This document shows, piece after piece, positions 46,207-54,803 of a DNA stretch of 64,000 nt. Position 1 is the stretch's first letter. Each line of letters starts with the position of its first letter. This DNA comes from an uncultured Clostridia bacterium (GTDB taxonomy: Bacteria > Bacillota > Clostridia > UBA1381). The stretch covers positions 62,001 to 126,000 of the forward strand of contig CANQIP010000056.1 of NCBI GenBank assembly GCA_947623955.1, read 5' to 3'. The translations under genes and the position numbers were made by a program. The notes beneath the pieces are model-generated. The model did no database searches and was not told where the DNA came from. It was given only the letters and a program-made list of their open reading frames with translations.

Positions 46207-47064
46207 ATGGACTTAACATCTCCGAAAGAGATACGCTCCGTGCAGAGCAAATTCGGTTTTACGTTTAAAAAAGGGCTCGGGCAAAATTTCCTGACCTCGC
46301 GCGAAACGCTTGACGAAATCGTGCGCACCGCCGGTCAAACGGGCGGAATACTGGAAATAGGGCCCGGCTTCGGAACGCTTACGCAATCGCTTGCCGAAAG
46401 CGCGGAAAAGGTTGTCTCGATAGAGCTTGACGAAAGGCTTTTGCCGGTTTTGGATTACACGCTCGCCGGGTATGACAATGTAAAAATCATTCACGGAGAC
46501 GTGATGAAAACAGACCTCCACAGCCTTATAAAAACCGAGTTTCCCGATATGAGCGTAAGCGTGGCGGCAAATCTTCCGTACTATATCACAACGCCCGTCA
46601 TAACGCGGCTTTTGGAGGAAAAGCTGCCGGTTGAAAGCATAGTCGTAATGGTGCAGAAGGAGGTCGCCGAAAGGCTCTCGGCGCACGAGGGTACGAAGGA
46701 TTGCGGCGCGATAACGGTATTGTGCCGTTACTACACCGAGCCGGAAATCGTAACCGTCGTACCCGCGTCAATGTTCGTACCGCCCCCGAAGGTGGACAGC
46801 GCGGTGTTAAAAATGAAGGTTCTGCCCGAACCGTCGGTCAAGGTAAAGGACGAAAAGCTGTTTTTTAAAGTGGTGAAAGCGTCGTTCGCGCAAAGGCGCA
46901 AAACGCTTTTAAACTGTCTTTGCACCGCTTTCCCCATACCGAAACCCGACATGGCGCGGCTTATCGCCCACGCGGCGGGAAATCCGTCAAGACGGGGAGA
47001 AACGCTGTCGCTCGGGGAATTTGCAAAGTTATCTGACTTGATTTACGAAAGGATGAATGTGTAA
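46207..47064 (+). CDS. rsmA: 16S rRNA dimethyladenosine transferase
   Basis: Dimethylates the two adjacent adenines near the 3' end of 16S rRNA (1518/1519 in E. coli numbering) using S-adenosylmethionine, late in 30S assembly. The 285-residue length is typical of RsmA/KsgA. Visible motifs are KKGLGQNFL (residues 21-29), the SAM-binding loop EIGPGFGT (50-57) and the catalytic NLPYYI (122-127). The C-terminal part has FAQRRKTLLN. AAAAAGGGGG precedes ATG 46207. Its stop codon TAA shares its last base with the ATG of the next gene, so the two are probably translationally coupled. Confidence 0.97.
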   Translation: MDLTSPKEIRSVQSKFGFTFKKGLGQNFLTSRETLDEIVRTAGQTGGILEIGPGFGTLTQSLAESAEKVVSIELDERLLPVLDYTLAGYDNVKIIHGDVMKTDLHSLIKTEFPDMSVSVAANLPYYITTPVITRLLEEKLPVESIVVMVQKEVAERLSAHEGTKDCGAITVLCRYYTEPEIVTVVPASMFVPPPKVDSAVLKMKVLPEPSVKVKDEKLFFKVVKASFAQRRKTLLNCLCTAFPIPKPDMARLIAHAAGNPSRRGETLSLGEFAKLSDLIYERMNV

Positions 47065-47327
47065 TGGAATTTTTTTCATTGGGGGAAAGACTGATAATAT
47101 ATCGTAAAAGGGCGGGTCTTACAAAAACACAGCTTGCCGAAATGGCAGACATCTCCGTTACAACGTTGTCAAAGTACGAAGATGATAAAGTGGACAATCC
47201 TAATGTGGACACTTTATATAATCTTTCCGTGGCTCTCGGCGTGAGCATCAACAAGCTTATTCTCGGCATTGAAGATCCGAATGCGAGAAAGTCACTTACA
47301 GGTCTTATAAGTAATAAGAATGAATAA
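47064..47327 (+). CDS. XRE-family helix-turn-helix regulator
   Basis: The 87-residue protein is essentially one HTH_3 domain. It starts with LGERLIIYRKRAGLTKTQLA, followed by the recognition-helix segment SVTTLSKYE and the closing NLSVALGVSINKL. There is no ligand-binding or membrane domain. ATG 47064 overlaps the rsmA stop by one base, so it is made from the same transcript. Its target is unknown; the overlap with a rRNA methyltransferase gene gives no direct clue. A bidirectional terminator lies just after it. Confidence 0.9.
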   Translation: MEFFSLGERLIIYRKRAGLTKTQLAEMADISVTTLSKYEDDKVDNPNVDTLYNLSVALGVSINKLILGIEDPNARKSLTGLISNKNE

Positions 47328-47333
47328 AACGAT

Positions 47334-47371
47334 AAGAGGATTTCACCTTATAGGGTGAAATCCTCTTTTTT
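47334..47371. terminator. Bidirectional terminator between convergent genes
   Basis: A perfect 14-bp stem AAGAGGATTTCACC (47334-47347) with its complement (47354-47367), followed by T's on the plus strand and A/T-rich sequence on the minus side. The stop codon of the minus-strand small gene lies in the loop, and that gene's last codons form one arm. Confidence 0.92.
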
Positions 47372-47560
47372 GTAGTCGGTTTTTAACCGCCGCATACGTT
47401 TAACCTTTTTTTTCAGTATGTCGTAGCGGAATTTTTTACAGGCTGCGGCTGATGCGGGAAACGTTTTGTTTTTCAGTGTGCAAAGCATTTCGCCGTTTTC
47501 GCTCTCCCGCGCCATGACGCACACGGCGCAGACCTTATTTATATCGCCCGAATAAATCAT
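47348..47560 (-). CDS. Small four-cysteine protein of unknown function
   Basis: A 70-residue soluble protein with the pattern CxxC, then MLCT, then AACKKFRYD, and a basic C-terminus. Small proteins of this kind (CAxC..A...CxxxxxxxxxxxCxxFxYD) are widespread in Clostridia with no known role; the four cysteines suggest a metal site. The start is ATG 47560, which overlaps the argS TGA; GTG 47563 is an alternative. GGAGAG lies a few bases upstream. Translational coupling to argS is likely. The reading frame ends inside the terminator hairpin. Confidence 0.8.
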   Translation of the reverse strand: MIYSGDINKVCAVCVMARESENGEMLCTLKNKTFPASAAACKKFRYDILKKKVKRMRRLKTDYKKEDFTL

Positions 47561-49260
47561 CACATACTCTCCACCGTTTCTATTCCCAAAAGATACAGCG
47601 CCGTTTTCACCGTGCGCGTCACCGCATCCACTATCGCCAGACGCGCCTTTTTCGTGTCCTCGTCCACGTCGTCCTTCAATATCGGGTTTGTGGTATAGAA
47701 CTTGTTGAACAGCCGCACGAGGTTTGTGACGTAGCGGTTGATGTAAAACGGCTCGTTTTTGTCAGCCGCGTCCCTGACCGCGTCCGCGAACGCGCCGAGG
47801 TGCTTTATCAGCGTGTACGCCTCGTCCGACACGGCTTTCGTCATATCGGGCGCGGAATAGTCGATACCCTCTGCGCGTCTTAATATGCTCCTGCCGCGGG
47901 CGTAGCCGTACTGGCAGTAAGGCGCGCTCTCGCCCTCGAAGTCGAGCATCGTGTCCCAACTGAACACAATATCCTTTTCCCGCGACGAGTGCAGGAACGT
48001 GTACAGTATCGCGCCAATGCCTATTTTCTTTGCCGCGTCCTCGATGTCATCGACCTTTGACGCGTTGCTTTTTATTATTTCACGCGTCTTGTCGATTGAT
48101 TCGTTTAAGACGTCCTCCAAAAATACAACGTCGCCGTGACGCGTCGACATAGCCCTGCCGGGCAACTTTACAAGTCCGAAACCGACATGCTCGCAGCCCT
48201 TCGACCATTCCCAGCCCGCCTTGTCCATTACGGCGAAAATCTGCTTAAAGTGCAGCGACTGCGGTATGCCGACAACGTAAATGTTCTTGTAAAAATCGTA
48301 CGTCCTGTGGCGGTAAAGCGCGGCGGCAATATCACGCGTCGCGTAGATAGTCGCGCCGTCGGACTTTAATATAATGCACGGCGGCATATTGAGGTCGGAC
48401 AAATCGACCACCTGCGCGCCGTCCGACTCGACGAGCAATCCTTTATCGCGCAATATATCAACAACCTCGTCCATCTTGTCCGAGTAAAACGCCTCGCCGT
48501 TGTAGCTGTCAAACTTAACGCCGAGCATATCGTACACACGCTTAAATTCGACAAGGCTCATTTCGCGGAAATACTCCCAAAGCTCCGTCGTTTCCTTGTC
48601 GCCGTCCTCTAACTTTTTAAAATACTCACGCGCCTCGTCCTCCAGAGACGGGTCTTTTTCCGCCTTCTCGTGGAACTTCACATAGACCTTTAAAATCTCG
48701 TTTATGGGGTCTTTCGCAATAACGTCCTTGTCGCCCCAGCGGTGGTACGCGCAGATAAGCTTGCCGAACTGCGTACCCCAGTCGCCCAAATGGTTAAGCG
48801 ACTGCACGCTGTAGCCGAGGTGCTTGTATATTCTCGCGAGCGAGTTGCCGACAGCCGTTGAAAACAGATGACCTATGTGGAACGGCTTTGCGATATTCGG
48901 CGAGGAATACTCTATTAAAACAGTCCTGCCGCCGCCGATGTCGGAGCTGCCCCATGTGTCGCCCGCGCTGCGCGCAGCCGTAACGGTATCGGCGATATAT
49001 TTCGCGCGGTTAAAGAAGAAATTGAGGTAGCCGCCCTGCGCCTGCGCCTTTTCTATATACTCGTCGCCGGAGAGCTTTTCCGCAAGCTCCGCCGCGATAG
49101 CCGGCGGCGCTTTGCGCATTACGCGCGCAAGCGGAAAGCACGGGAACGCGAGGTCGCCCATTTTCTCGTCGGGCGGCGTCTCTATCGCGTCCTCGACCGC
49201 CGCGCGGTCAAGACCCGTTATCTCCGTTATTTTGTCTGTTATATGCTGCTTGAAATCCAT
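47560..49260 (-). CDS. argS: Arginyl-tRNA synthetase
   Basis: Charges tRNA-Arg with arginine in the cytoplasm. The 566-residue protein has the ArgRS N-terminal additional domain (Add-1, residues 1 to about 85). The class I HIGH signature is at 128-131 within SPNIAKPFHIGH. The KMSKS position reads MSTRHG, as is common in ArgRS, and a C-terminal DALR-type anticodon-binding domain follows. AAGGAGTG just upstream supports ATG 49260. A promoter lies at 49291-49319. It forms a unit with the downstream small cysteine protein. Confidence 0.97.
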   Translation of the reverse strand: MDFKQHITDKITEITGLDRAAVEDAIETPPDEKMGDLAFPCFPLARVMRKAPPAIAAELAEKLSGDEYIEKAQAQGGYLNFFFNRAKYIADTVTAARSAGDTWGSSDIGGGRTVLIEYSSPNIAKPFHIGHLFSTAVGNSLARIYKHLGYSVQSLNHLGDWGTQFGKLICAYHRWGDKDVIAKDPINEILKVYVKFHEKAEKDPSLEDEAREYFKKLEDGDKETTELWEYFREMSLVEFKRVYDMLGVKFDSYNGEAFYSDKMDEVVDILRDKGLLVESDGAQVVDLSDLNMPPCIILKSDGATIYATRDIAAALYRHRTYDFYKNIYVVGIPQSLHFKQIFAVMDKAGWEWSKGCEHVGFGLVKLPGRAMSTRHGDVVFLEDVLNESIDKTREIIKSNASKVDDIEDAAKKIGIGAILYTFLHSSREKDIVFSWDTMLDFEGESAPYCQYGYARGRSILRRAEGIDYSAPDMTKAVSDEAYTLIKHLGAFADAVRDAADKNEPFYINRYVTNLVRLFNKFYTTNPILKDDVDEDTKKARLAIVDAVTRTVKTALYLLGIETVESM

Positions 49261-49290
49261 ATTTACACTCCTTAAGTCTTTGTAACGGTT

Positions 49291-49319
49291 ATTTTATCAC
49301 AACAGCCGTTTATATGCAA
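49291..49319 (-). promoter_or_regulatory. Promoter of argS
   Basis: On the minus strand: TTGCAT (49319-49314), 17-bp spacer, TAAAAT (49296-49291), about 31 bases before the argS start. It is divergent from the galactanase promoter. Confidence 0.7.
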
Positions 49320-49340
49320 GAGTTAAGTCGAATTTTAACC

Positions 49341-49369
49341 TTGCCCGACACATTGTTTTGTGGTACAAT
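49341..49369 (+). promoter_or_regulatory. Promoter of the galactanase gene
   Basis: TTGCCC (49341-49346), 17-bp spacer, TACAAT (49364-49369), with TGTGG just before the -10 hexamer. AGGAGG at about 49387 serves the ATG at 49401. No clear operator was noticed. Confidence 0.75.
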
Positions 49370-49400
49370 ATACGTATAATACCGACAGGAGGAAACCATT

Positions 49401-50888
49401 ATGAAGAAAATAATATCGGTTCTGCTTGCGTCCGCTATGCTCGGCTCCGCCGCGTCAGCGCAGTTTTACACAGGCGGAGACATGACGGAGGTAACATATA
49501 TCGAGGATTTGGGCGGCACTTACAAGACGGCTGACGGCGAAAAGGTCGATCCGTTTGAGTTTATGGCGGCGCAGGGAGTTAATATGGCGCGTATACGCCT
49601 TTCCAACACGCCCGGCAAGGGTACGGGCGACGGAACGTATTACCTGCCCGCGTCGTATCAGGACGAAAAGGACACGCTCTCGCTCGCGAAACGCGCCAAA
49701 GCGGCGGGAATGGCGATACAGTACACGTTTAATTATTCCGATTACTGGTCGAACGGCGAAAGACAGATTATCCCGTCCGAATGGGTAAAACAGATAAAGG
49801 ACGAGCTCGGTTACGACGTGAAGGACGAGAAATTTTTAAAGAGCATGACCGACAAACAGAAAGAGGAGATACGCGGTAAGCTCGGCGACATCGTGTACGC
49901 GTACACGCTCGACATTATGAATAAGCTTAAGGCGCAGGACACCGTTCCCGAATACGTGTCGCTCGGCAACGAGATAAACGGCGGCATGTTCTTCCCGTTC
50001 GCGAACACATACGACGCGAATATGAACAAGGACAGATTTGAACTTGTGTTCGACAGTAACATCGACGAGAAAAACGATATAAAATGCTATGAGGACTGGA
50101 AGGCGCTCGCCGACATCTTAAACCGCGGTTACGACGCGGTAAAGGAGGTGTCGCCCGAGTCGCAGGTCGTGATACATCTCGCGAACGGTTCGAGCGACAG
50201 CGTGTTTACGTGGTTTTTCGACAAGTACATCGAGGCGGGCGGCAAATTCGACGTGATAGGAGCGTCGTACTATCCCGCATGGTCGCACAACACGATTGAC
50301 ACGCTCGTGTCGTTCTGTAACAATATCTCGGCAAAGTACGACAGGGACATACTCATAATGGAAACGGGCTACAACTGGACGCTCAACAAAAAGAACGGCT
50401 ACGGCGGACAGCTCACGCCGACAGAGGACGACCCCAAAAACGCCGAGGGCTACGAGGAAAAGTACCCGTACACGCCCGAGGGTCAGCGTGATTTTCTTAA
50501 AGATTTGTTCGCCGCGCTGCGCTCGGTTGACGGCGGAAGATGCGTCGGCGCGCTTTACTGGGATCCCTGCATGATACACGTCGAGGACGGCGAAAACGCT
50601 AACGAGTCACTTTCCGGCTGGGCGTATAACGAGAGCGACGACAAGCCCGCCGGAAACGTTGTCGAGAACACGACGCTTTTCGATTTCGACGGTAAGGCTC
50701 TGCCCGCTTTTGAGGCGTTCGGCGGCGCGGAAAGCGCGAATAAGTTTATCGACGTGTACTACGGCGGCGACGGAAAAATCACAGCCGTCAAAATTCGTAC
50801 GGACGGTGAAAGCGCAGACACGGGAAAAATAAAAACATACGAATGGGACGGCAAATCGCTTGCGCTCCGTTCATCCTCGGGATTTTAA
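49401..50888 (+). CDS. Secreted GH53 endo-beta-1,4-galactanase
   Basis: Hydrolyses beta-1,4-galactan side chains of pectin (rhamnogalacturonan I) outside the cell. The 495-residue protein has a signal peptide ending near ASAQ, then a single GH53 barrel. Family marks are NMARIRLSNTP near residue 60, QYTFNYSDYW near 110, and YVSLGNEINGG with the likely acid/base Glu191. METGYNW carries the likely nucleophile Glu321. No SLH, dockerin or binding module is attached, so the enzyme would be freely secreted. The last 75 residues form a small beta-domain. It has its own promoter and terminator. The ABC importer genes that follow are the likely route for the released galacto-oligosaccharides. Confidence 0.94.
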   Translation: MKKIISVLLASAMLGSAASAQFYTGGDMTEVTYIEDLGGTYKTADGEKVDPFEFMAAQGVNMARIRLSNTPGKGTGDGTYYLPASYQDEKDTLSLAKRAKAAGMAIQYTFNYSDYWSNGERQIIPSEWVKQIKDELGYDVKDEKFLKSMTDKQKEEIRGKLGDIVYAYTLDIMNKLKAQDTVPEYVSLGNEINGGMFFPFANTYDANMNKDRFELVFDSNIDEKNDIKCYEDWKALADILNRGYDAVKEVSPESQVVIHLANGSSDSVFTWFFDKYIEAGGKFDVIGASYYPAWSHNTIDTLVSFCNNISAKYDRDILIMETGYNWTLNKKNGYGGQLTPTEDDPKNAEGYEEKYPYTPEGQRDFLKDLFAALRSVDGGRCVGALYWDPCMIHVEDGENANESLSGWAYNESDDKPAGNVVENTTLFDFDGKALPAFEAFGGAESANKFIDVYYGGDGKITAVKIRTDGESADTGKIKTYEWDGKSLALRSSSGF

Positions 50889-50898
50889 AACGGGGAGG

Positions 50899-50932
50899 AA
50901 AGCCGGCTTTGAAAAAAGTCGGCTTTTTAATT
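50899..50932 (+). terminator. Terminator after the galactanase gene
   Basis: Stem AAAGCCGGCTTT (50899-50910) with AAAGTCGGCTTT (50915-50926), one G-U pair and a GAAA loop, then TTAATTT. Confidence 0.85.
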
Positions 50933-50952
50933 TATCTTTTTACATAAATTTA

Positions 50953-50981
50953 TTGACATATTATACAAAAAATGTTACAAT
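50953..50981 (+). promoter_or_regulatory. Promoter of the ABC importer operon
   Basis: TTGACA (50953-50958), 17-bp spacer, TACAAT (50976-50981). Near-consensus, 50 bases before the permease start. Confidence 0.85.
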
Positions 50982-51031
50982 ATATTTTAACATAGTAATC
51001 AAAGGTAACAAAGAAAAGAGGGGGGATTTTC

Positions 51032-51985
51032 TTGTCGAAAAAAGAAATTGAACTCAGAGCGCGGTCGCAGAGGAGCATACTCGGCAGCATTTGGTATTAT
51101 TTCAAGCGGGACTGGCAGCTGTATGTCCTGCTCGTAATACCGCTTGCGCTGGTTATAGTTTTTAAATTCCTGCCGCTGGCGGGTCTGTCCATCGCGTTCC
51201 TCGATTATAAGCCCATTAAGGGCTTTGCCGGTTCGGAATTTATAGGTATGGAAGTATTTAAAAAGGTGTTCCAATCGAGGGATTTCTACATAGCGCTTAA
51301 AAACACCCTTATACTTAACATACTCGACTTAATTGTAGGATTTCCGGCTCCTATCATACTTGCGATATTCCTGAACGAAATACGCTGCAAGTGGTTCAAA
51401 CGCACAACGCAGACCATACTGTACCTGCCGCACTTCCTGTCGTGGGTTATCATAGCGGGTCTCGCGTACCAGCTGTTCTCTCCCGACACGGGCTACTTAA
51501 ACGTGCTTATAACGCGTATGGGCGGACAGTCTGTTCCGTTCCTTACGGAAAAATGGCACTGGCTCGTTATGTACATACTCATCGGCGTATGGCAGGGCAT
51601 GGGCTGGGGTACGATTATCTACCTCGCCGCGATAACCGGTATAGACGCCGAGCTGTATGAGGCGGCTACCGTTGACGGCGCGGGAAGATGGAGAAAGATA
51701 TGGAACATCACTTTGCCGTGCCTGAAGTCCACGATAGTGGTAATGCTCATAATGAGTCTCGGACGTATCATGGGAAGTTCGCTCGAACGACCGTATACGT
51801 TATCAAACCCGATGGTTACACAATTCTCGGACGTTATCGCCACATATGTTTACCGTGTAGGTCTGCAGAACAGTCAGTACAATGTAGCTACGGCGGTCGG
51901 ATTCTTCCAGTCGCTCGTAGGCGTTATACTCGTGCTTTTGGCTGACAAAGCGGCTAAGTTCATGGGCGAAGACGGTATTGTATAA
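51032..51985 (+). CDS. Polysaccharide-type ABC importer permease, LplB-like
   Basis: One of two membrane subunits of a CUT1 carbohydrate importer. The 317-residue protein has about six membrane segments and the ATPase-contact EAA loop EAATVDGAGRWRKIWN near residue 210. It resembles the LplB/YteP group, which carries pectic and other plant-derived oligosaccharides. The start is TTG 51032, with GAGGGGGG 6-7 bases upstream; no better start exists. The stop is 14 bases before the next permease, with a good ribosome-binding site between. Placement after a galactanase gene suggests galacto-oligosaccharide uptake; substrate is inferred. Confidence 0.92.
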   Translation: MSKKEIELRARSQRSILGSIWYYFKRDWQLYVLLVIPLALVIVFKFLPLAGLSIAFLDYKPIKGFAGSEFIGMEVFKKVFQSRDFYIALKNTLILNILDLIVGFPAPIILAIFLNEIRCKWFKRTTQTILYLPHFLSWVIIAGLAYQLFSPDTGYLNVLITRMGGQSVPFLTEKWHWLVMYILIGVWQGMGWGTIIYLAAITGIDAELYEAATVDGAGRWRKIWNITLPCLKSTIVVMLIMSLGRIMGSSLERPYTLSNPMVTQFSDVIATYVYRVGLQNSQYNVATAVGFFQSLVGVILVLLADKAAKFMGEDGIV

Positions 51986-51999
51986 GGAGGGACGCGGCT

Positions 52000-52881
52000 A
52001 TGAAAATAAAAAAATCACCTCTTGACCTTATCGCCGATGTACTTATATACGCGTTTATAGCGCTTGTGGCGATAATATGTATAATACCGTTCATACACGT
52101 TGCGGCGATGTCGATAAGCGGCGACGCCGACGTATACGCGAACAACGTGTTCCTTATTCCGAAACACGTAAACTTAAACGCGTACAAAACGGTTCTGGGC
52201 GACCCGTCGATGATGCGTTCGCTCATCTTCACCGTAATACTGACGGTAGTATTCACGGTTCTCGGCATGATGGTAACGATATGCTCGGCATACGCGCTGT
52301 CAAGACCGAAATTAAAGGGCAGACACATCATCTCGACAATATTCCTGATGACGATGTATTTCAGCGCAGGTACAATTCCCGACTACCTGCTTATGGACAG
52401 TCTTAACCTGCTCGACACGGCTGCCGTACTCGTGCTGCCGCTGATATTCTCGGCGTACAACATGATAATTCTGAGAACGTTTATGCAGAACTCGATACCC
52501 GAAAGCCTTATCGAGGCGGCGGAACTGGACGGCTGCGACGATTTCAGAATACTTGTACAGGTCGTGCTTCCGCTGTCGAAACCGGTTCTTGCGACACTTG
52601 CGCTGTTCTACGCGGTAGGACGCTGGAACTCCTTTACGGACGCGCTGTACTTTATCCAGTCGGACAACTTAAAGCCGTTGCAGTTAAAGCTTTATAACCT
52701 CGTAAACGCGTCCGGTTCGACCGGCGCACTCGCGCAGGAGGCGGGCGGAGGTCAGCAGCAGGCTGCCGAGGTCGTAAAGTCGGCGACGATTATGTTCGCG
52801 ACGCTGCCTATAGTAGTCATATACCCGTTCCTGCAGAAGTACTTCGTAACGGGCGTTATGATAGGCGCGGTAAAGGGTTAA
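52000..52881 (+). CDS. Carbohydrate ABC importer permease, YtcP/LplC-like
   Basis: The second membrane subunit, 293 residues with about six membrane segments and the EAA loop EAAELDGCDDFRILVQ near residue 170. AAGGAGGG precedes ATG 52000. It pairs with the permease 14 bases upstream. Between it and the solute-binding protein gene is a 59-bp gap with an AT-rich inverted repeat, TTTATAATT/AATTATAAA (52893-52911). No ATP-binding subunit gene lies in the operon. As in many CUT1 systems, a shared MsmX-type ATPase encoded elsewhere probably powers it. Confidence 0.93.
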   Translation: MKIKKSPLDLIADVLIYAFIALVAIICIIPFIHVAAMSISGDADVYANNVFLIPKHVNLNAYKTVLGDPSMMRSLIFTVILTVVFTVLGMMVTICSAYALSRPKLKGRHIISTIFLMTMYFSAGTIPDYLLMDSLNLLDTAAVLVLPLIFSAYNMIILRTFMQNSIPESLIEAAELDGCDDFRILVQVVLPLSKPVLATLALFYAVGRWNSFTDALYFIQSDNLKPLQLKLYNLVNASGSTGALAQEAGGGQQQAAEVVKSATIMFATLPIVVIYPFLQKYFVTGVMIGAVKG

Positions 52882-52940
52882 TAAACATGAGCTTTATAAT
52901 TCAATTATAAAATAATAAATAAAGAAAGGAATAAAAAGCT

Positions 52941-54551
52941 ATGAAAAAAAGATTACTCAGTATCTTTCTTGCCGCTGCCATGACGGTAGGCGCGGCGGGA
53001 GCGCTCTCAAGTTGCGGAGGCGGCGGAAACGCCAACGTGGATGTTGACGAGATAATGTCGCGCGAGGACGTTGAAAATTACGTTTATCCCGAGCAGATTG
53101 AGATTAAAATCCCCGTATACGACAGAGGTAACGCGGGTCAGGCGAACGTAACGGACAACTACTGGACAAAGTACGTTCAGCAGGAATTCGGCGACAAGCA
53201 CAATATCAAGGTTACATATATCTCCATTCCGCGTAAGGAAGAGGTAACGATGTTTAACCAGCTGCTTGCGGGTAAGCCGGAAAATCAGCCGGATATTATC
53301 TTTAACTACGACTATCCGACAATCATTTCATTCGCGGATCAGGGCGCGTTCCAGACGCTTGACGAGGAAATGATAAAGAAGTACGCTCCTCATTTCTATG
53401 AGAGAACGAAAGATCTCGACGAGTACACATACGTTGACGGCGAAAAGCTGTTCATGGCGGGTACAAGACCCGATGCGTACAACTTCATAACGCTCGTAAG
53501 AAAAGACTGGATGGATAAGCTCGGTATCGAAGAACCGAAGAGCACGGAGGAATACGACGATATGCTCCGCAAGTTCAGAGACGCGAAACTCGGCGGCGAG
53601 GGTACAATTCCCGCGACCGCATCTCTCGGCAACGCTTACTACGGCGCGTACAAGTACAGACCGTATCCGCTGTCCGAGGAGGACAACGCTCTTTACAGCG
53701 ACCTTACCGTTGCAGCTCTTACATGGGAGCCTGTCAAGAAGTCGCTCCAGCATGACAATATGATGTACAACGAGGGTCTTATAAGTTCCGAGTGGTACCT
53801 CGACAAGGACGGCTCGAAGGCAAGAGAGGCGTTCGTATCGGGCAGAGCTGGAACGTACTCCGACTATCTCTCGAAGAACCCCGACGTAATCGGAACGCTT
53901 AAGCAGAACGTTCCCGACGCTGAGGTAACAATTCTCACGACATACGACGACCCCGATTTCGGACATCCGACGCCGGGCAGACACGACAACCCGTTCGGTA
54001 TGGTTTCGGGTATCAACGCGAACTGCGAGCACCCCGAGGCTATCATGATGTACTTCGAGTGGCTCAACGATAACCTGTTCGTAATGCAGAACGGTATCGA
54101 GGGCGTAACGTACAACATGGACGGCGACGTTCCTATTCTTGTAGACGGCTATGAGGGCGAGGAAAGACTCAATTACAACGGCAACAAGGATATGTGGTGT
54201 CTTGTAATCGAGGGTAAAGACCTCGGCGATGAGGAGCTTAACGTAAAGGCTCAGGAGAAGATGTACGCTCCCGAGGGCTATGAGTGGCTTATAAGAAAGT
54301 CGTATGAGAACTTCCAGAAGGGTAAGGATTATCTCTACACCGACTATATCTTCTCAAAGCCGGTATCGTCGCTCTCGAACCTCGCGGGTACTCTTCTCGA
54401 CAACTGGCTCACGCACAAGGTTGAGCTTACAAACTGCAAGCCCGAAGAATTTGAGGCTAAGTATGAGGCGGCTTGTCAGGATTACCTTGCAGCCGGTTAT
54501 CAGCAGGTACTCGACGAAAAGAAACAGCTTTACGAAGAGGAAAAGAAATAA
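52941..54551 (+). CDS. Oligosaccharide-binding lipoprotein of the ABC importer
   Basis: Binds substrate outside the membrane and hands it to the permeases. The 536-residue protein begins with a lipoprotein signal, lipobox LSSC with Cys25 as the lipid-bearing residue, followed by a Gly/Asn-rich tether. The rest fits the large family 1 solute-binding fold of the LplA type (for example YPTIISFADQGAF and DFGHPTPGRHDNPFGM). AGAAAGGA lies upstream of ATG 52941. Its place at the end of the operon, after both permeases, is the reverse of the commonest order. A strong terminator follows. Substrate is inferred from the galactanase next door. Confidence 0.92.
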   Translation: MKKRLLSIFLAAAMTVGAAGALSSCGGGGNANVDVDEIMSREDVENYVYPEQIEIKIPVYDRGNAGQANVTDNYWTKYVQQEFGDKHNIKVTYISIPRKEEVTMFNQLLAGKPENQPDIIFNYDYPTIISFADQGAFQTLDEEMIKKYAPHFYERTKDLDEYTYVDGEKLFMAGTRPDAYNFITLVRKDWMDKLGIEEPKSTEEYDDMLRKFRDAKLGGEGTIPATASLGNAYYGAYKYRPYPLSEEDNALYSDLTVAALTWEPVKKSLQHDNMMYNEGLISSEWYLDKDGSKAREAFVSGRAGTYSDYLSKNPDVIGTLKQNVPDAEVTILTTYDDPDFGHPTPGRHDNPFGMVSGINANCEHPEAIMMYFEWLNDNLFVMQNGIEGVTYNMDGDVPILVDGYEGEERLNYNGNKDMWCLVIEGKDLGDEELNVKAQEKMYAPEGYEWLIRKSYENFQKGKDYLYTDYIFSKPVSSLSNLAGTLLDNWLTHKVELTNCKPEEFEAKYEAACQDYLAAGYQQVLDEKKQLYEEEKK

Positions 54552-54565
54552 TCTCGGCATTATTT

Positions 54566-54602
54566 GATCAGCCGCCGCCATATAGCGGCGGCTGATCTTT
54601 TA
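54566..54602 (+). terminator. Terminator of the ABC importer operon
   Basis: Perfect 13-bp stem GATCAGCCGCCGC (54566-54578) with its complement (54585-54597), loop CATATA, then TTTTAC. Confidence 0.92.
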
Positions 54603-54750
54603 CGGGCGAACACGGTTCGCCCCTACGTGAGCCTCCCTTGTTAAAGGGAGGGGGACCGCCGAAGGCGGTGGAGGGATTCATTATAAACATCAAAAAGGAA
54701 TCCCCCAGTCACGCTGCGCGTGACAGCCCCCTTTGACAAGGGGGCCTCAC
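54602..54750. repeat. Dispersed palindromic intergenic repeat, copy 2
   Basis: It starts with GGGCGAACACGGTTCGCCCC, almost as in copy 1. Then come CCTCCCTTGTTAAAGGGAGG, a GACCGCCGAAGGCGGT hairpin, CAGTCACGCTGCGCGTGACAG and the closing inverted CCCCCTTTGACAAGGGGG. Termini are inverted relative to each other. It fills most of the gap between the importer terminator and the U32 gene. Confidence 0.8.
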
Positions 54751-54803
54751 CCTAGCGGTCGCTATACCGACATTACTAAACCTCACAGACCAAAGGAGAA
54801 ACC

